A DNA stretch of 6,596 nt from an uncultured Microbacteriaceae bacterium (GTDB lineage Bacteria > Actinomycetota > Actinomycetes > Actinomycetales > Microbacteriaceae), in contig CALBMG010000278.1 of the NCBI GenBank assembly GCA_937896185.1, positions 1 through 6,596 on the forward strand. Reading direction: 5' to 3'. The translations under genes were made by a program, and so were the position numbers. This document shows, piece after piece, positions 1 through 5,540 of the stretch. Below the pieces are notes generated by a model. The model was not told the DNA's origin and made no database searches. It was given only the letters and a program-made list of their open reading frames with translations. Numbering within the stretch: position 1 is the stretch's first letter; every line of letters begins with the position of its first letter.

Positions 1-859
1 CCGGGGCTCCCCCTCGCACGAGCTCATCGACCAGATTGGTGGCGTACTGAACCCCCACCTCGGCCCGGCCTTCTGCCGTAGGTTCGATTTGCAAATTGAT
101 TGACAGCTCGGACGGCTCTTTCTCGCCGGTCAGTTCGACTACTCGCTGCAAACGCTGATGCGATGTGATGGGCATAATTCCCGGCAAAATCGGCATGTCC
201 ACGCCCGCGGCTCGGGCTCGATCAACGAATCGGAAATAGTCGTCCGGGTGGAAGAACAACTGGGTGATAGCAAAATCTGCTCCGGCAGCCTGCTTCGCCA
301 ACAACGAATCAATGTCTGCACGAGTCGAACCAGATTCGGGATGTCCGTTAGGGAACGCCGCGACCGCCACCTGAACCTTTGCCGGCCTGGGGTCAATGTG
401 CCGAGCCGTTGATCCCATCACGGGGAAATCTGTCCACGGTTGGCGCTCGGACTGGACGTGGGTAATCAGCTGAACCAATTCCGCGGCGGAACGTACATCC
501 CCGATGAAATCGCCGATGTGCTCCTCATCGGTAGGCGGATCCCCGCGCAATGCCAGGAAACTTGAGATTCCCGCTTCCATGAACTCGCGAACAACGTCGG
601 CCGCCTCTGCGTGGGTCGTGCCCACGCAGGTGAGGTGCGCCATCGGCTGAACATGGGTGTTATTGAGAATGTAGGTCAACACCTCGAGTGAGGAACGGCG
701 CGAGGAACCGCCCGCACCAAATGTCACGGAAATAAACCTCGGATGAACCTCGGAGAGTGCACGAATAGTTTCGTAGAGAGAGGGAGCTTTGTCGGGAGTT
801 CGCGGCGGGTACACCTCAAACGACACCGGGACAGCGCCCTCGCCGAAAATGTTCACCAC
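1..859 (-). CDS. metF: 5,10-methylenetetrahydrofolate reductase, 3' end cut by window edge
   Basis: Cytosolic flavoenzyme that reduces 5,10-methylene-THF to 5-methyl-THF, the methyl donor for methionine synthesis. The frame is open from a GTG at 859 to the window edge, giving 286 residues. I translated this reading by hand. Family landmarks are present in order: VSFEVYPPRT with the catalytic-type Glu at residue 15 (E. coli Glu28), SVTFGAGGSSR at 44-54, HLTC at 75-78, LRGDPP with Asp107 (E. coli Asp120), AAFPNGHPES near 167-176, ITQLFF at 198-203 and PGIMP at 226-230. Bacterial MetF is about 290-310 residues, so only the last short stretch is missing. An in-frame TAA lies four codons upstream (871-869), which fixes the start to GTG 859 or the adjacent GTG 856. 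AAGGAG at 870-865 is 5 or 8 nt away, the second spacing being the more usual. It is divergent from the oxygenase gene. Confidence 0.95.
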   Translation of the reverse strand, partial: MVNIFGEGAVPVSFEVYPPRTPDKAPSLYETIRALSEVHPRFISVTFGAGGSSRRSSLEVLTYILNNTHVQPMAHLTCVGTTHAEAADVVREFMEAGISSFLALRGDPPTDEEHIGDFIGDVRSAAELVQLITHVQSERQPWTDFPVMGSTARHIDPRPAKVQVAVAAFPNGHPESGSTRADIDSLLAKQAAGADFAITQLFFHPDDYFRFVDRARAAGVDMPILPGIMPITSHQRLQRVVELTGEKEPSELSINLQIEPTAEGRAEVGVQYATNLVDELVRGGAP

Positions 860-864
860 GCCGT

Positions 865-870
865 CTCCTT
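865..870 (-). promoter_or_regulatory. Ribosome binding site of metF
   Basis: The minus strand reads AAGGAG at 870-865, a strong Shine-Dalgarno sequence. The two tandem GTG codons at 859 and 856 follow at 5 and 8 nt. The spacing slightly favours GTG 856, but the sequence cannot decide between them. Confidence 0.75.
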
Positions 871-921
871 ATGAAAAATCGCACTGGTACAGGACCAACG
901 CCCCACCACTGCGACCCGTCA

Positions 922-927
922 ATTCTA
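922..927 (-). promoter_or_regulatory. Possible -10 element of the metF promoter
   Basis: The minus strand reads TAGAAT at 927-922, a 5/6 match to TATAAT. It would start transcription near 915 and leave a leader of about 56 nt before metF. No good -35 hexamer is visible at 16-18 bp. An overlapping TTGACG at 923-918 could instead be a -35, but no -10 follows it at the right distance. There is no room for a SAM riboswitch in this leader and none is visible. Confidence 0.35.
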
Positions 928-954
928 GCGACAGGCCAACCTCGCAAATCGCAA

Positions 955-960
955 TAGAGT
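955..960 (+). promoter_or_regulatory. Probable -10 of a leaderless promoter for the oxygenase gene
   Basis: TAGAGT at 955-960 fits the actinobacterial TANNNT -10 pattern and ends exactly 6 nt before the GTG at 967. Transcription would then begin at or next to the start codon, as in leaderless actinobacterial mRNAs. The only Shine-Dalgarno-like bases (GAAAGG, 961-966) touch the GTG and cannot serve it. No convincing -35 is seen; GCGACA at 928-933 is too far upstream. Confidence 0.5.
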
Positions 961-966
961 GAAAGG

Positions 967-1869
967 GTGATGACTCGACTGAAATTCGTCAGCGACGAAG
1001 TTCTCACCACTTTTACGGGCAACCCCGAAGGAAACCCGGAGTGGGCGCAAAAACTTGCGGAAGGGAACGACACCGGATATTTTGCCCCTGGATCCGACCC
1101 ATGGGTCATTCACTCGAGCTTCCCCACGCTCGTCGCCGGTGTTCGAGCGCTGTTGGTGCAAGCGCTACATCCCGGCGCGCTCGCAGGAGTCCGCGACTGG
1201 TCGCGCTACACCGAAGACCCCCTGGGGCGCCTTGCCGGCACAATTCGGTGGTTGGCGACCTTGACATTCGCGGACACCGCTCGCGCCGATGCAGAATGCG
1301 GGAGAGTCCGGAAACTCCACGACCGCGTGAACGGAACGTACCAAACGGGTACGGGAGACGAATCACCATATTCTGCACACGACGCCGACCTCGCCACCTG
1401 GGTTCACGACGTTTTTGCCGACTCGTTCCTGACAACACACCAACTGCTACAGGGCGGGCTCTCGGACAACGGTGACCGATACGTCGCGGAATGGTCGTTG
1501 GTCGGCACGAAACTCGGAGTTGAACACCCGCCACTCTCCGTGGCGGAACTACACGCACAAATCGAGTCGTACCGCACCCGCGGATTGCTGCGCACCGACG
1601 ACAGAACACGTGAAGTCATTGCCTTCGTTCGGCGGCCGCCGCTGCACCCCATACTGATGCCGGCCTATGCGGTTCTGTTCCATGCTGCGGTCGCCACTAT
1701 CCCCGCGCCGTACCGCAGAATGATCGGCATTCGGCGGGTGCCGCTCCCCATCCTGACCACAGCACGGGTGACGTTGTGGGCTCTGCGCAAAATTATTGGA
1801 CCGACATCGCCTGCAGAACTGCACGCACTGTCACGGCACGCACGGATTCAGCACGCAGCATCGGCGTAG
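967..1869 (+). CDS. MpaB/Lcp-type oxygenase family protein (DUF2236)
   Basis: A 300-residue protein of the family that includes rubber oxygenase (latex clearing protein) and fungal MpaB, which bind b-type heme. The core reads QALHPGALAGVRDWSRY (65-81), DPLGRLAGTIRWLATLTFAD (84-103), RVRKLHDRVNG (113-123) and LATWVHDVFADSFL (142-155). Arg88 and Thr92 reproduce the RxxxT core pattern, and His118 is the candidate axial heme ligand by analogy with Lcp Arg164/Thr168/His198 (recalled, not aligned). His68 and His147 are also in conserved-looking positions. There is no signal peptide, so it is probably cytoplasmic or loosely membrane-associated, unlike the secreted Lcp enzymes. The substrate is unknown. 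The start is GTG 967; ATG 970 would remove one residue. The gene stands alone on its strand and ends abutting the convergent MFS gene. Confidence 0.85.
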   Translation: MMTRLKFVSDEVLTTFTGNPEGNPEWAQKLAEGNDTGYFAPGSDPWVIHSSFPTLVAGVRALLVQALHPGALAGVRDWSRYTEDPLGRLAGTIRWLATLTFADTARADAECGRVRKLHDRVNGTYQTGTGDESPYSAHDADLATWVHDVFADSFLTTHQLLQGGLSDNGDRYVAEWSLVGTKLGVEHPPLSVAELHAQIESYRTRGLLRTDDRTREVIAFVRRPPLHPILMPAYAVLFHAAVATIPAPYRRMIGIRRVPLPILTTARVTLWALRKIIGPTSPAELHALSRHARIQHAASA

Positions 1870-3126
1870 TTACGACGCAAAAACAGACGATTGTGTCGGT
1901 CGCTTCACTATCCAGGACAAATAGGCGGCGACGACGCACAACGCTGCGCCTCCCAGCCACGCATAGGTGTACGTCCCCAACAGGTCGCGACTAAAACCCG
2001 CCACGGTTGCCGCGATTGCAGCACCCACCTGATGCGACGCAAAAACCCATCCAAACACGATGTTCGCACGGTCGCCGAAATATTCGCGACACAGTGCCAC
2101 GGTCGGAGGGACCGTCGCAACCCAGTCAAGACCATAGACAACAACGAAAATGACGATGCTCGGGCTGATGTCCTGAGACAGCAGGGTGGGCAAAAACGCC
2201 AACCCAACCCCACGGAAGAAGTAATAACCCACCAGCAGATACCGCGGGTTCACACGGTCGGTGAGCCACCCCGACATTACCGTGCCGATGATGTCGAAAA
2301 CCCCTACGACAGCCAACAGGCCTGCAGCGGCCGTGATGCTCATGCCATGATCGTGCGCCGAAGGCACAAAGTGCAATCCCACAAGTCCATTCGTCGTTGC
2401 GCCACAAATCGCGAAAGCTGCAGCCAATGCCCAAAAAGTTTTAGTCTTGCTGGCGTCCACCAGGGTGGTGATTGCGAGCTTCATCGCACCCGTGCGTCGT
2501 GGTGGCGGCACATAGTCGGCCGCATCGACACCGTACGGCCCAACTCCCAATTCAGAGGGGTCATTGCGAATGAACACGAGCACCAGCGGCACTACCGCGA
2601 GCGCAGTCCCCGCAATCACGATTGACGCAGCACGCCAGCCGGTGGTTTCTGCCAAAGACGCGACCAGAGGCAGGAACACCAGCTGTCCCGTCGCGCTTCC
2701 TGCTGACAGAATTCCCACAACCAAGCCACGCCGTTTCACGAACCATCGCCCCGCAATTTCGGAGGCAAACACCAGGGCCATAGAACCGGTACCGATGCCA
2801 ATGAGCACGCCCCAGGTCAGGAAGAGCACCCATTCAGCGGTAACAAACACGGTCACGCCACTGCCCGCAGCGATCATTACCAAAGCAAAAGACGTAACAC
2901 GCCTGATGCCGAAACGACCGATCAGTGCGGCGGCGAACGGCGCGGTGAGGCCGTACAACAAAATATTGAGACTCACCGCAGTCGACATGACTCCGATCGG
3001 CCACCCGAACTCGTCATTGAGCGGAATCATCAGCGGGCCCGGTGCGGCACGGAATGCCGCCGCACCCATCAGCGCGATAAATGCTGCGAGCGCCACCAAC
3101 CATGCAGGGTGAAAACGACGAGACAT
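1870..3126 (-). CDS. Major facilitator superfamily transporter, substrate unknown
   Basis: A 418-residue inner-membrane secondary transporter with about twelve hydrophobic segments in two halves, the usual MFS length. The N-terminal half opens with FHPAWLVALAAFIALMGAAA and RAAPGPLMIPLNDEFGW. The loop after TM2 carries GRFGIRR (70-76), a degenerate MFS motif A. WRAASIVIAG (164-173) resembles the TM6 region. A hydrophilic loop at about 187-230 separates the halves, and GWLTDRVNPRY (286-296) is the equivalent motif in the second half. The overall style resembles the oxalate/formate-antiporter and monocarboxylate-transporter-like group, but I cannot name a substrate. I chose ATG 3126 because AGAAAGG precedes it by 5 nt. 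A GTG at 3150 in frame would add eight hydrophilic residues with no good ribosome site. The stop TAA directly abuts the stop of the convergent oxygenase gene. Confidence 0.9.
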   Translation of the reverse strand: MSRRFHPAWLVALAAFIALMGAAAFRAAPGPLMIPLNDEFGWPIGVMSTAVSLNILLYGLTAPFAAALIGRFGIRRVTSFALVMIAAGSGVTVFVTAEWVLFLTWGVLIGIGTGSMALVFASEIAGRWFVKRRGLVVGILSAGSATGQLVFLPLVASLAETTGWRAASIVIAGTALAVVPLVLVFIRNDPSELGVGPYGVDAADYVPPPRRTGAMKLAITTLVDASKTKTFWALAAAFAICGATTNGLVGLHFVPSAHDHGMSITAAAGLLAVVGVFDIIGTVMSGWLTDRVNPRYLLVGYYFFRGVGLAFLPTLLSQDISPSIVIFVVVYGLDWVATVPPTVALCREYFGDRANIVFGWVFASHQVGAAIAATVAGFSRDLLGTYTYAWLGGAALCVVAAYLSWIVKRPTQSSVFAS

Positions 3127-3131
3127 CGCAG

Positions 3132-3138
3132 CCTTTCT
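3132..3138 (-). promoter_or_regulatory. Ribosome binding site that sets the MFS start
   Basis: The minus strand reads AGAAAGG at 3138-3132, followed by a 5-nt spacer and ATG at 3126. This favours the shorter protein over the GTG start at 3150, which has no comparable site. Confidence 0.65.
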
Positions 3139-3190
3139 GTTGTGCTGCACTCAGCGTACTCCTGCGGCCAATGGGCACTCGGGCACAGCA

Positions 3191-3202
3191 GGTACTGGTA
3201 CC
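3191..3202. repeat. Short inverted repeat GGTAC-TG-GTACC
   Basis: Perfect 5-bp arms around a 2-bp centre, lying 65-76 bp upstream of the MFS start in the divergent intergenic region. It could be a small operator half-pair. At this size chance is a real alternative. Confidence 0.4.
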
Positions 3203-3214
3203 CTTGAATAATTA

Positions 3215-3250
3215 GAGAAAATCCTTTTCTCGACGTCGGAAGTTTCTTCC
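3215..3250. repeat. Three palindromes tiled end to end
   Basis: GAGAAAA-TCC-TTTTCTC occupies 3215-3231 (7-bp perfect arms). CGACGTCG, a perfect 8-bp palindrome, occupies 3231-3238. GGAAG-TTT-CTTCC occupies 3238-3250 (5-bp perfect arms). Each shares its last base with the first base of the next. They lie in the divergent region between the MFS and helicase genes and are candidate protein-binding sites. None is followed by a T tract suited to a terminator, and no gene ends here. Confidence 0.5.
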
Positions 3251-3267
3251 CTCACCGCCCAGTGCGG

Positions 3268-3273
3268 TTGACA
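3268..3273 (+). promoter_or_regulatory. Consensus -35-like hexamer TTGACA, possible helicase promoter
   Basis: TTGACA matches the -35 consensus exactly and faces the helicase gene. The bases 17-18 bp downstream (GGATGC/GATGCA, 3291-3297) are a poor -10, so the promoter is uncertain. If it is real, transcription would start near 3303, inside the inverted repeat at 3284-3315, and the repeat would act as a DNA site rather than an RNA hairpin. AATAAT at 3207-3212 is an alternative -10 (5/6) that would give a leader of about 150 nt. Confidence 0.25.
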
Positions 3274-3283
3274 TCATTCTTGC

Positions 3284-3315
3284 GGCGAACGGATGCACCA
3301 CAGGGTGCGTTCGCC
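3284..3315 (+). promoter_or_regulatory. Strong bulged hairpin or operator upstream of the helicase
   Basis: GGCGAACG (3284-3291) pairs perfectly with CGTTCGCC (3308-3315). Inside, CACC (3296-3299) pairs with GGTG (3304-3307) around an ACAG loop, leaving a GATG bulge on the 5' side. The element is 57 nt upstream of the helicase ATG. It may be an mRNA leader structure or a DNA-binding dyad, depending on where transcription starts. The 3' arm is repeated 20 bp downstream. Confidence 0.45.
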
Positions 3316-3335
3316 ATCAGCTCCGTGCGTTCACC
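3305..3335 (+). repeat. Direct repeat GTGCGTTCRCC, 20-bp period
   Basis: GTGCGTTCGCC at 3305-3315 and GTGCGTTCACC at 3325-3335 match at 10 of 11 bases and are exactly 20 bp apart, about two helical turns. The first copy is also the 3' arm of the upstream hairpin. The arrangement suits a dimeric regulator on one DNA face or alternative RNA pairing with the same 5' arm. Confidence 0.45.
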
Positions 3336-3371
3336 GAATGCGCCACGAGCCCACTCTGATAGGTAATATCC

Positions 3372-4820
3372 ATGTCCGAAATGACATTTGCAACACTTGG
3401 CGTGCCCACAAAATTGGTTCACGCCCTGACAAACAACGGAATCACCGCTCCGTTCCCCATCCAGGTAGACACTCTTCCCGACACACTGTCGGGCCGCGAC
3501 GTCCTGGGCCGAGGTAAGACCGGATCAGGCAAAACCCTCGCCTTCTCGATTCCGATGGTGGCCCGATTGGGCACCACACTCGCCGGCGGATCGCGCCGTG
3601 CGGGACGCCCCTTGGGTTTGATCCTCGCACCGACTCGCGAACTGGCAACACAAATTCTTGCCACGATCGAACCGCTGGCGGCCGCCTATGACCTCAACGC
3701 CATGACAATCTTTGGTGGAGTGTCCCAGAACCGCCAGGTGGCGCAGCTGAAAGCGGGCGTTGACATCGTCATCGCCACGCCGGGACGCCTCGAAGACCTG
3801 ATGAAGCAGAAATTCATCCACCTCGACGCGATCGAAATCACCGTACTGGACGAAGCAGACCACATGGCCGACCTCGGATTCCTGCCCGGCGTGACCCGAA
3901 TCCTCGAGGCCACCCCACGGGACGGACAGCGTCTGCTGTTCAGCGCCACCCTGGACAACGGGGTCGACAAGCTCGTGAAGCGTTTCCTTCACAACGAAGT
4001 CTTGCACTCCGTTGACGAGGCCAATTCCCCCGTCGTCCAGATGACACACCACGTTTTCGAAACTCCCAGTGTCGAAGCAAAACGCCAGCTGGTCGAGGCG
4101 CTGGCATCGGGCACCGGTCGTCGCATCCTCTTCATGCGCACCAAACACCATGCAAAAAAACTCGCAAAGAGCCTGTGCGAAGCCGGGATTCCTGCGGTTG
4201 ACCTGCACGGAAACCTGTCTCAGCCGGCACGAGACCGCAACCTTGCCGCGTTCAGCGACGGAACAGTCAATGTTCTCGTCGCCACCGACGTGGCCGCCCG
4301 TGGTGTGCACGTCGACAACGTCGAACTCGTCATCCACGTCGACCCGCCCATGGAACACAAGGCGTACCTGCACCGTTCCGGTCGCACGGCCCGTGCCGGA
4401 AACGAAGGTGACGTTGTCACGCTGTGCCTGCCGACACAGAAGAAGGATGTCGCACAGTTGTTGCGCAAGGCCGCAATTTCGGTGGCTCCCACTCCCGTTC
4501 ACCTCGGCTCACCCGAGGTACTCGCACTGATCGGCGAGGTAGCACCCAAGGTGGCATACGTGCCCCGCGCCGAGCACAACAAGGGTGGCGGCCAGTCCAC
4601 CGGTGCCAACGCTCAGCGCAAGCGCGCCGCACGTGAATCGCGTGACCGTTCGGGTCGCCAAGAGGCCAAGTCCAGTTCTGGACGGGGCGCAGAACAGTCC
4701 AGCCGAAACCATGGCCCGCAGGGTGCACGACGCGGCTCAACCGCTGGTCGCAGTGAATACCCCGGTGCGGCACGTGGCGCCGGCGGAAACAAGCGATCGG
4801 GTCGAACACAGGGTCGCTAA
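3372..4820 (+). CDS. DEAD-box ATP-dependent RNA helicase
   Basis: A 482-residue cytosolic RNA helicase that unwinds short RNA duplexes using ATP, probably in ribosome assembly or RNA turnover. All superfamily 2 motifs are visible: Q motif with Phe6 and GITAPFPIQ (23-31), motif I GKTGSGKT (48-55), Ia APTREL (86-91), GG (115-116), Ib TPGR (136-139), motif II DEAD (160-163), III SAT (191-193), IV ILFMRT (252-257), V ATDVAARG (304-311) and VI HRSGRTARAG (334-343). The two RecA-like domains end near residue 395. The rest, about 400-482, is a low-complexity basic tail rich in Gly, Arg, Ser and Asn, typical of RNA-binding extensions. The start is ATG 3372, preceded by a weak AGG (3361-3363). It is a single gene, divergent from the MFS gene and closed by the hairpin at 4829-4872. 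The exact subtype (RhlE- or DeaD-like) cannot be settled by eye. Confidence 0.95.
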   Translation: MSEMTFATLGVPTKLVHALTNNGITAPFPIQVDTLPDTLSGRDVLGRGKTGSGKTLAFSIPMVARLGTTLAGGSRRAGRPLGLILAPTRELATQILATIEPLAAAYDLNAMTIFGGVSQNRQVAQLKAGVDIVIATPGRLEDLMKQKFIHLDAIEITVLDEADHMADLGFLPGVTRILEATPRDGQRLLFSATLDNGVDKLVKRFLHNEVLHSVDEANSPVVQMTHHVFETPSVEAKRQLVEALASGTGRRILFMRTKHHAKKLAKSLCEAGIPAVDLHGNLSQPARDRNLAAFSDGTVNVLVATDVAARGVHVDNVELVIHVDPPMEHKAYLHRSGRTARAGNEGDVVTLCLPTQKKDVAQLLRKAAISVAPTPVHLGSPEVLALIGEVAPKVAYVPRAEHNKGGGQSTGANAQRKRAARESRDRSGRQEAKSSSGRGAEQSSRNHGPQGARRGSTAGRSEYPGAARGAGGNKRSGRTQGR

Positions 4821-4828
4821 GCCCCTAT

Positions 4829-4872
4829 TTATGCGTGTGGCCACTCACCGAGGTGAGTGGCCACACGCATAA
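4829..4872. terminator. Shared bidirectional hairpin between helicase and Rid gene
   Basis: A perfect inverted repeat with 21-bp arms (4829-4849 and 4852-4872) and only GA between them; in RNA the loop would open to about four bases. It begins 8 nt after the helicase TAA and, on the other strand, 9 nt after the Rid-gene TAA, so it is placed to end both convergent transcripts. Neither side has a U tract, so it is not a classic intrinsic terminator; actinobacteria often use such I-shaped hairpins. Each arm contains the palindrome GTGGCCAC. Confidence 0.8.
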
Positions 4873-4881
4873 TCGGACTAA

Positions 4882-5280
4882 TTAGGCTGCGGAACCAATG
4901 ATTGCATCCACATCGATTTCAACGAGCATGTCGGGTGCCGCCAGTGCGCAGACCTCGACGGCTGTTGCCGCGGGACGAATTTCTCCAAAAATCTCACCGT
5001 GAACCTTGCCGACAGCATCGAAATCGGCGATGTTCGTCAGATAGATGCGCGTACGCACCACATCGGCGAACGTTGCACCGGCAGACTCCAGTGCGACGGC
5101 GACGCGTCGGAAGATTTCACGAGCCTGCTCGGCAGGATCGCTGCCGCCGATAGCTCCCTCGGGAGCACCAGCAGTGGTTCCGGCCACAAATACGAAAGGT
5201 CCCGCCTTGACCGCGCGGGAATAGCCCACAACGGGCTCATAGACGGAACCGGACGAAATAAGAGTGCGTTCAAAATTCAT
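4882..5280 (-). CDS. Rid-family (YjgF/YER057c/UK114) protein lacking the canonical arginine
   Basis: A 132-residue small cytosolic protein of the Rid superfamily, which forms trimers with active sites between subunits. Recognisable parts are AVKAGPFVFVAGTTA (23-37), QAREIFRRVAVALESAGATFADVVRTRIYLTN (52-83), VHGEIFGEIRPAATAVEV (93-110) and MLVEIDVDAI (118-127). True RidA deaminases carry an Arg in a P-x-R-[SA]-x-VEV pattern (Arg105 in E. coli). Here that position is Ala105, with an Arg three residues earlier (Arg102). It therefore belongs to a divergent Rid subgroup and should not be assumed to be a 2-aminoacrylate deaminase. I chose ATG 5280, with AGG 8 nt upstream (5291-5289). GTG 5286 would add two residues but lies only 2 nt from that site. 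It ends just before the shared hairpin. Confidence 0.88.
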   Translation of the reverse strand: MNFERTLISSGSVYEPVVGYSRAVKAGPFVFVAGTTAGAPEGAIGGSDPAEQAREIFRRVAVALESAGATFADVVRTRIYLTNIADFDAVGKVHGEIFGEIRPAATAVEVCALAAPDMLVEIDVDAIIGSAA

Positions 5281-5360
5281 ATCCACAGCCTAAACCTTGC
5301 CAGTGAGCGAATAAACCGTGAACCAGAGCCAAGAATTGTGATCCAACTCTGCGGAAACAG

Positions 5361-5390
5361 AAAAAGACCGACATTTCTGTCGGTCTTTTT
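5361..5390 (-). terminator. Intrinsic terminator downstream of tRNA-Pro
   Basis: AAAAAGACCGACA (5361-5373) and TGTCGGTCTTTTT (5378-5390) are perfect 13-bp arms around a TTTC/GAAA loop. On the minus strand the GC-rich stem GACCGACA/TGTCGGTC is followed by TTTTT, a classic Rho-independent terminator 9 nt past the tRNA 3' end. It also has the T tract on the plus strand, but no plus-strand gene ends there. It separates the tRNA unit from the Rid gene. Confidence 0.9.
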
Positions 5391-5398
5391 CGTTACGG

Positions 5399-5472
<74 letters not shown>

Positions 5473-5474
5473 TA

Positions 5475-5486
5475 TGCCTTTCGGCA
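5475..5486 (-). other. Small GNRA-type hairpin just 5' of the tRNA
   Basis: The minus strand reads TGCC-GAAA-GGCA, four base pairs closed by a GAAA tetraloop, ending 2 nt before the mature tRNA 5' end. It could influence RNase P processing of the precursor. It is short and may be incidental. Confidence 0.35.
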
Positions 5487-5494
5487 ACCACTCA

Positions 5495-5500
5495 ATCCTA
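5495..5500 (-). promoter_or_regulatory. Possible -10 of the tRNA-Pro promoter
   Basis: The minus strand reads TAGGAT at 5500-5495, a TANNNT match. It would start transcription near 5488 and give a 5' leader of about 16 nt. No good -35 is visible. The tRNA might instead be read through from the aminotransferase gene 68 nt upstream, since no clear terminator lies between them. Confidence 0.4.
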
Positions 5501-5540
5501 CCCCCTGTGGAACCCGCTCGAGTACACAAATAGGGTCGAA

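Noticed and set aside
860..966. SAM or cobalamin riboswitch ahead of metF
   Set aside because: The leader is at most about 100 nt and shows none of the conserved cores of these riboswitches.
1106..1609. Minus-strand open frame of 167 codons within the oxygenase gene
   Set aside because: The translation is extremely Arg-rich, typical of a shadow frame, and overlaps a well-supported family protein in the opposite direction.
1891..2625. Plus-strand open frame of 244 codons inside the MFS gene
   Set aside because: It is antisense to a clear membrane transporter, its composition is Arg/His/Gln-rich without a domain, and no ribosome site supports it.
3525..4502. Long minus-strand open frame (325 codons) inside the helicase gene
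   Set aside because: It lies wholly antisense to a gene with every DEAD-box motif. Its translation is rich in Cys, His, Gln and Val with no recognisable domain. GC-biased third codon positions in the helicase explain the lack of stops.
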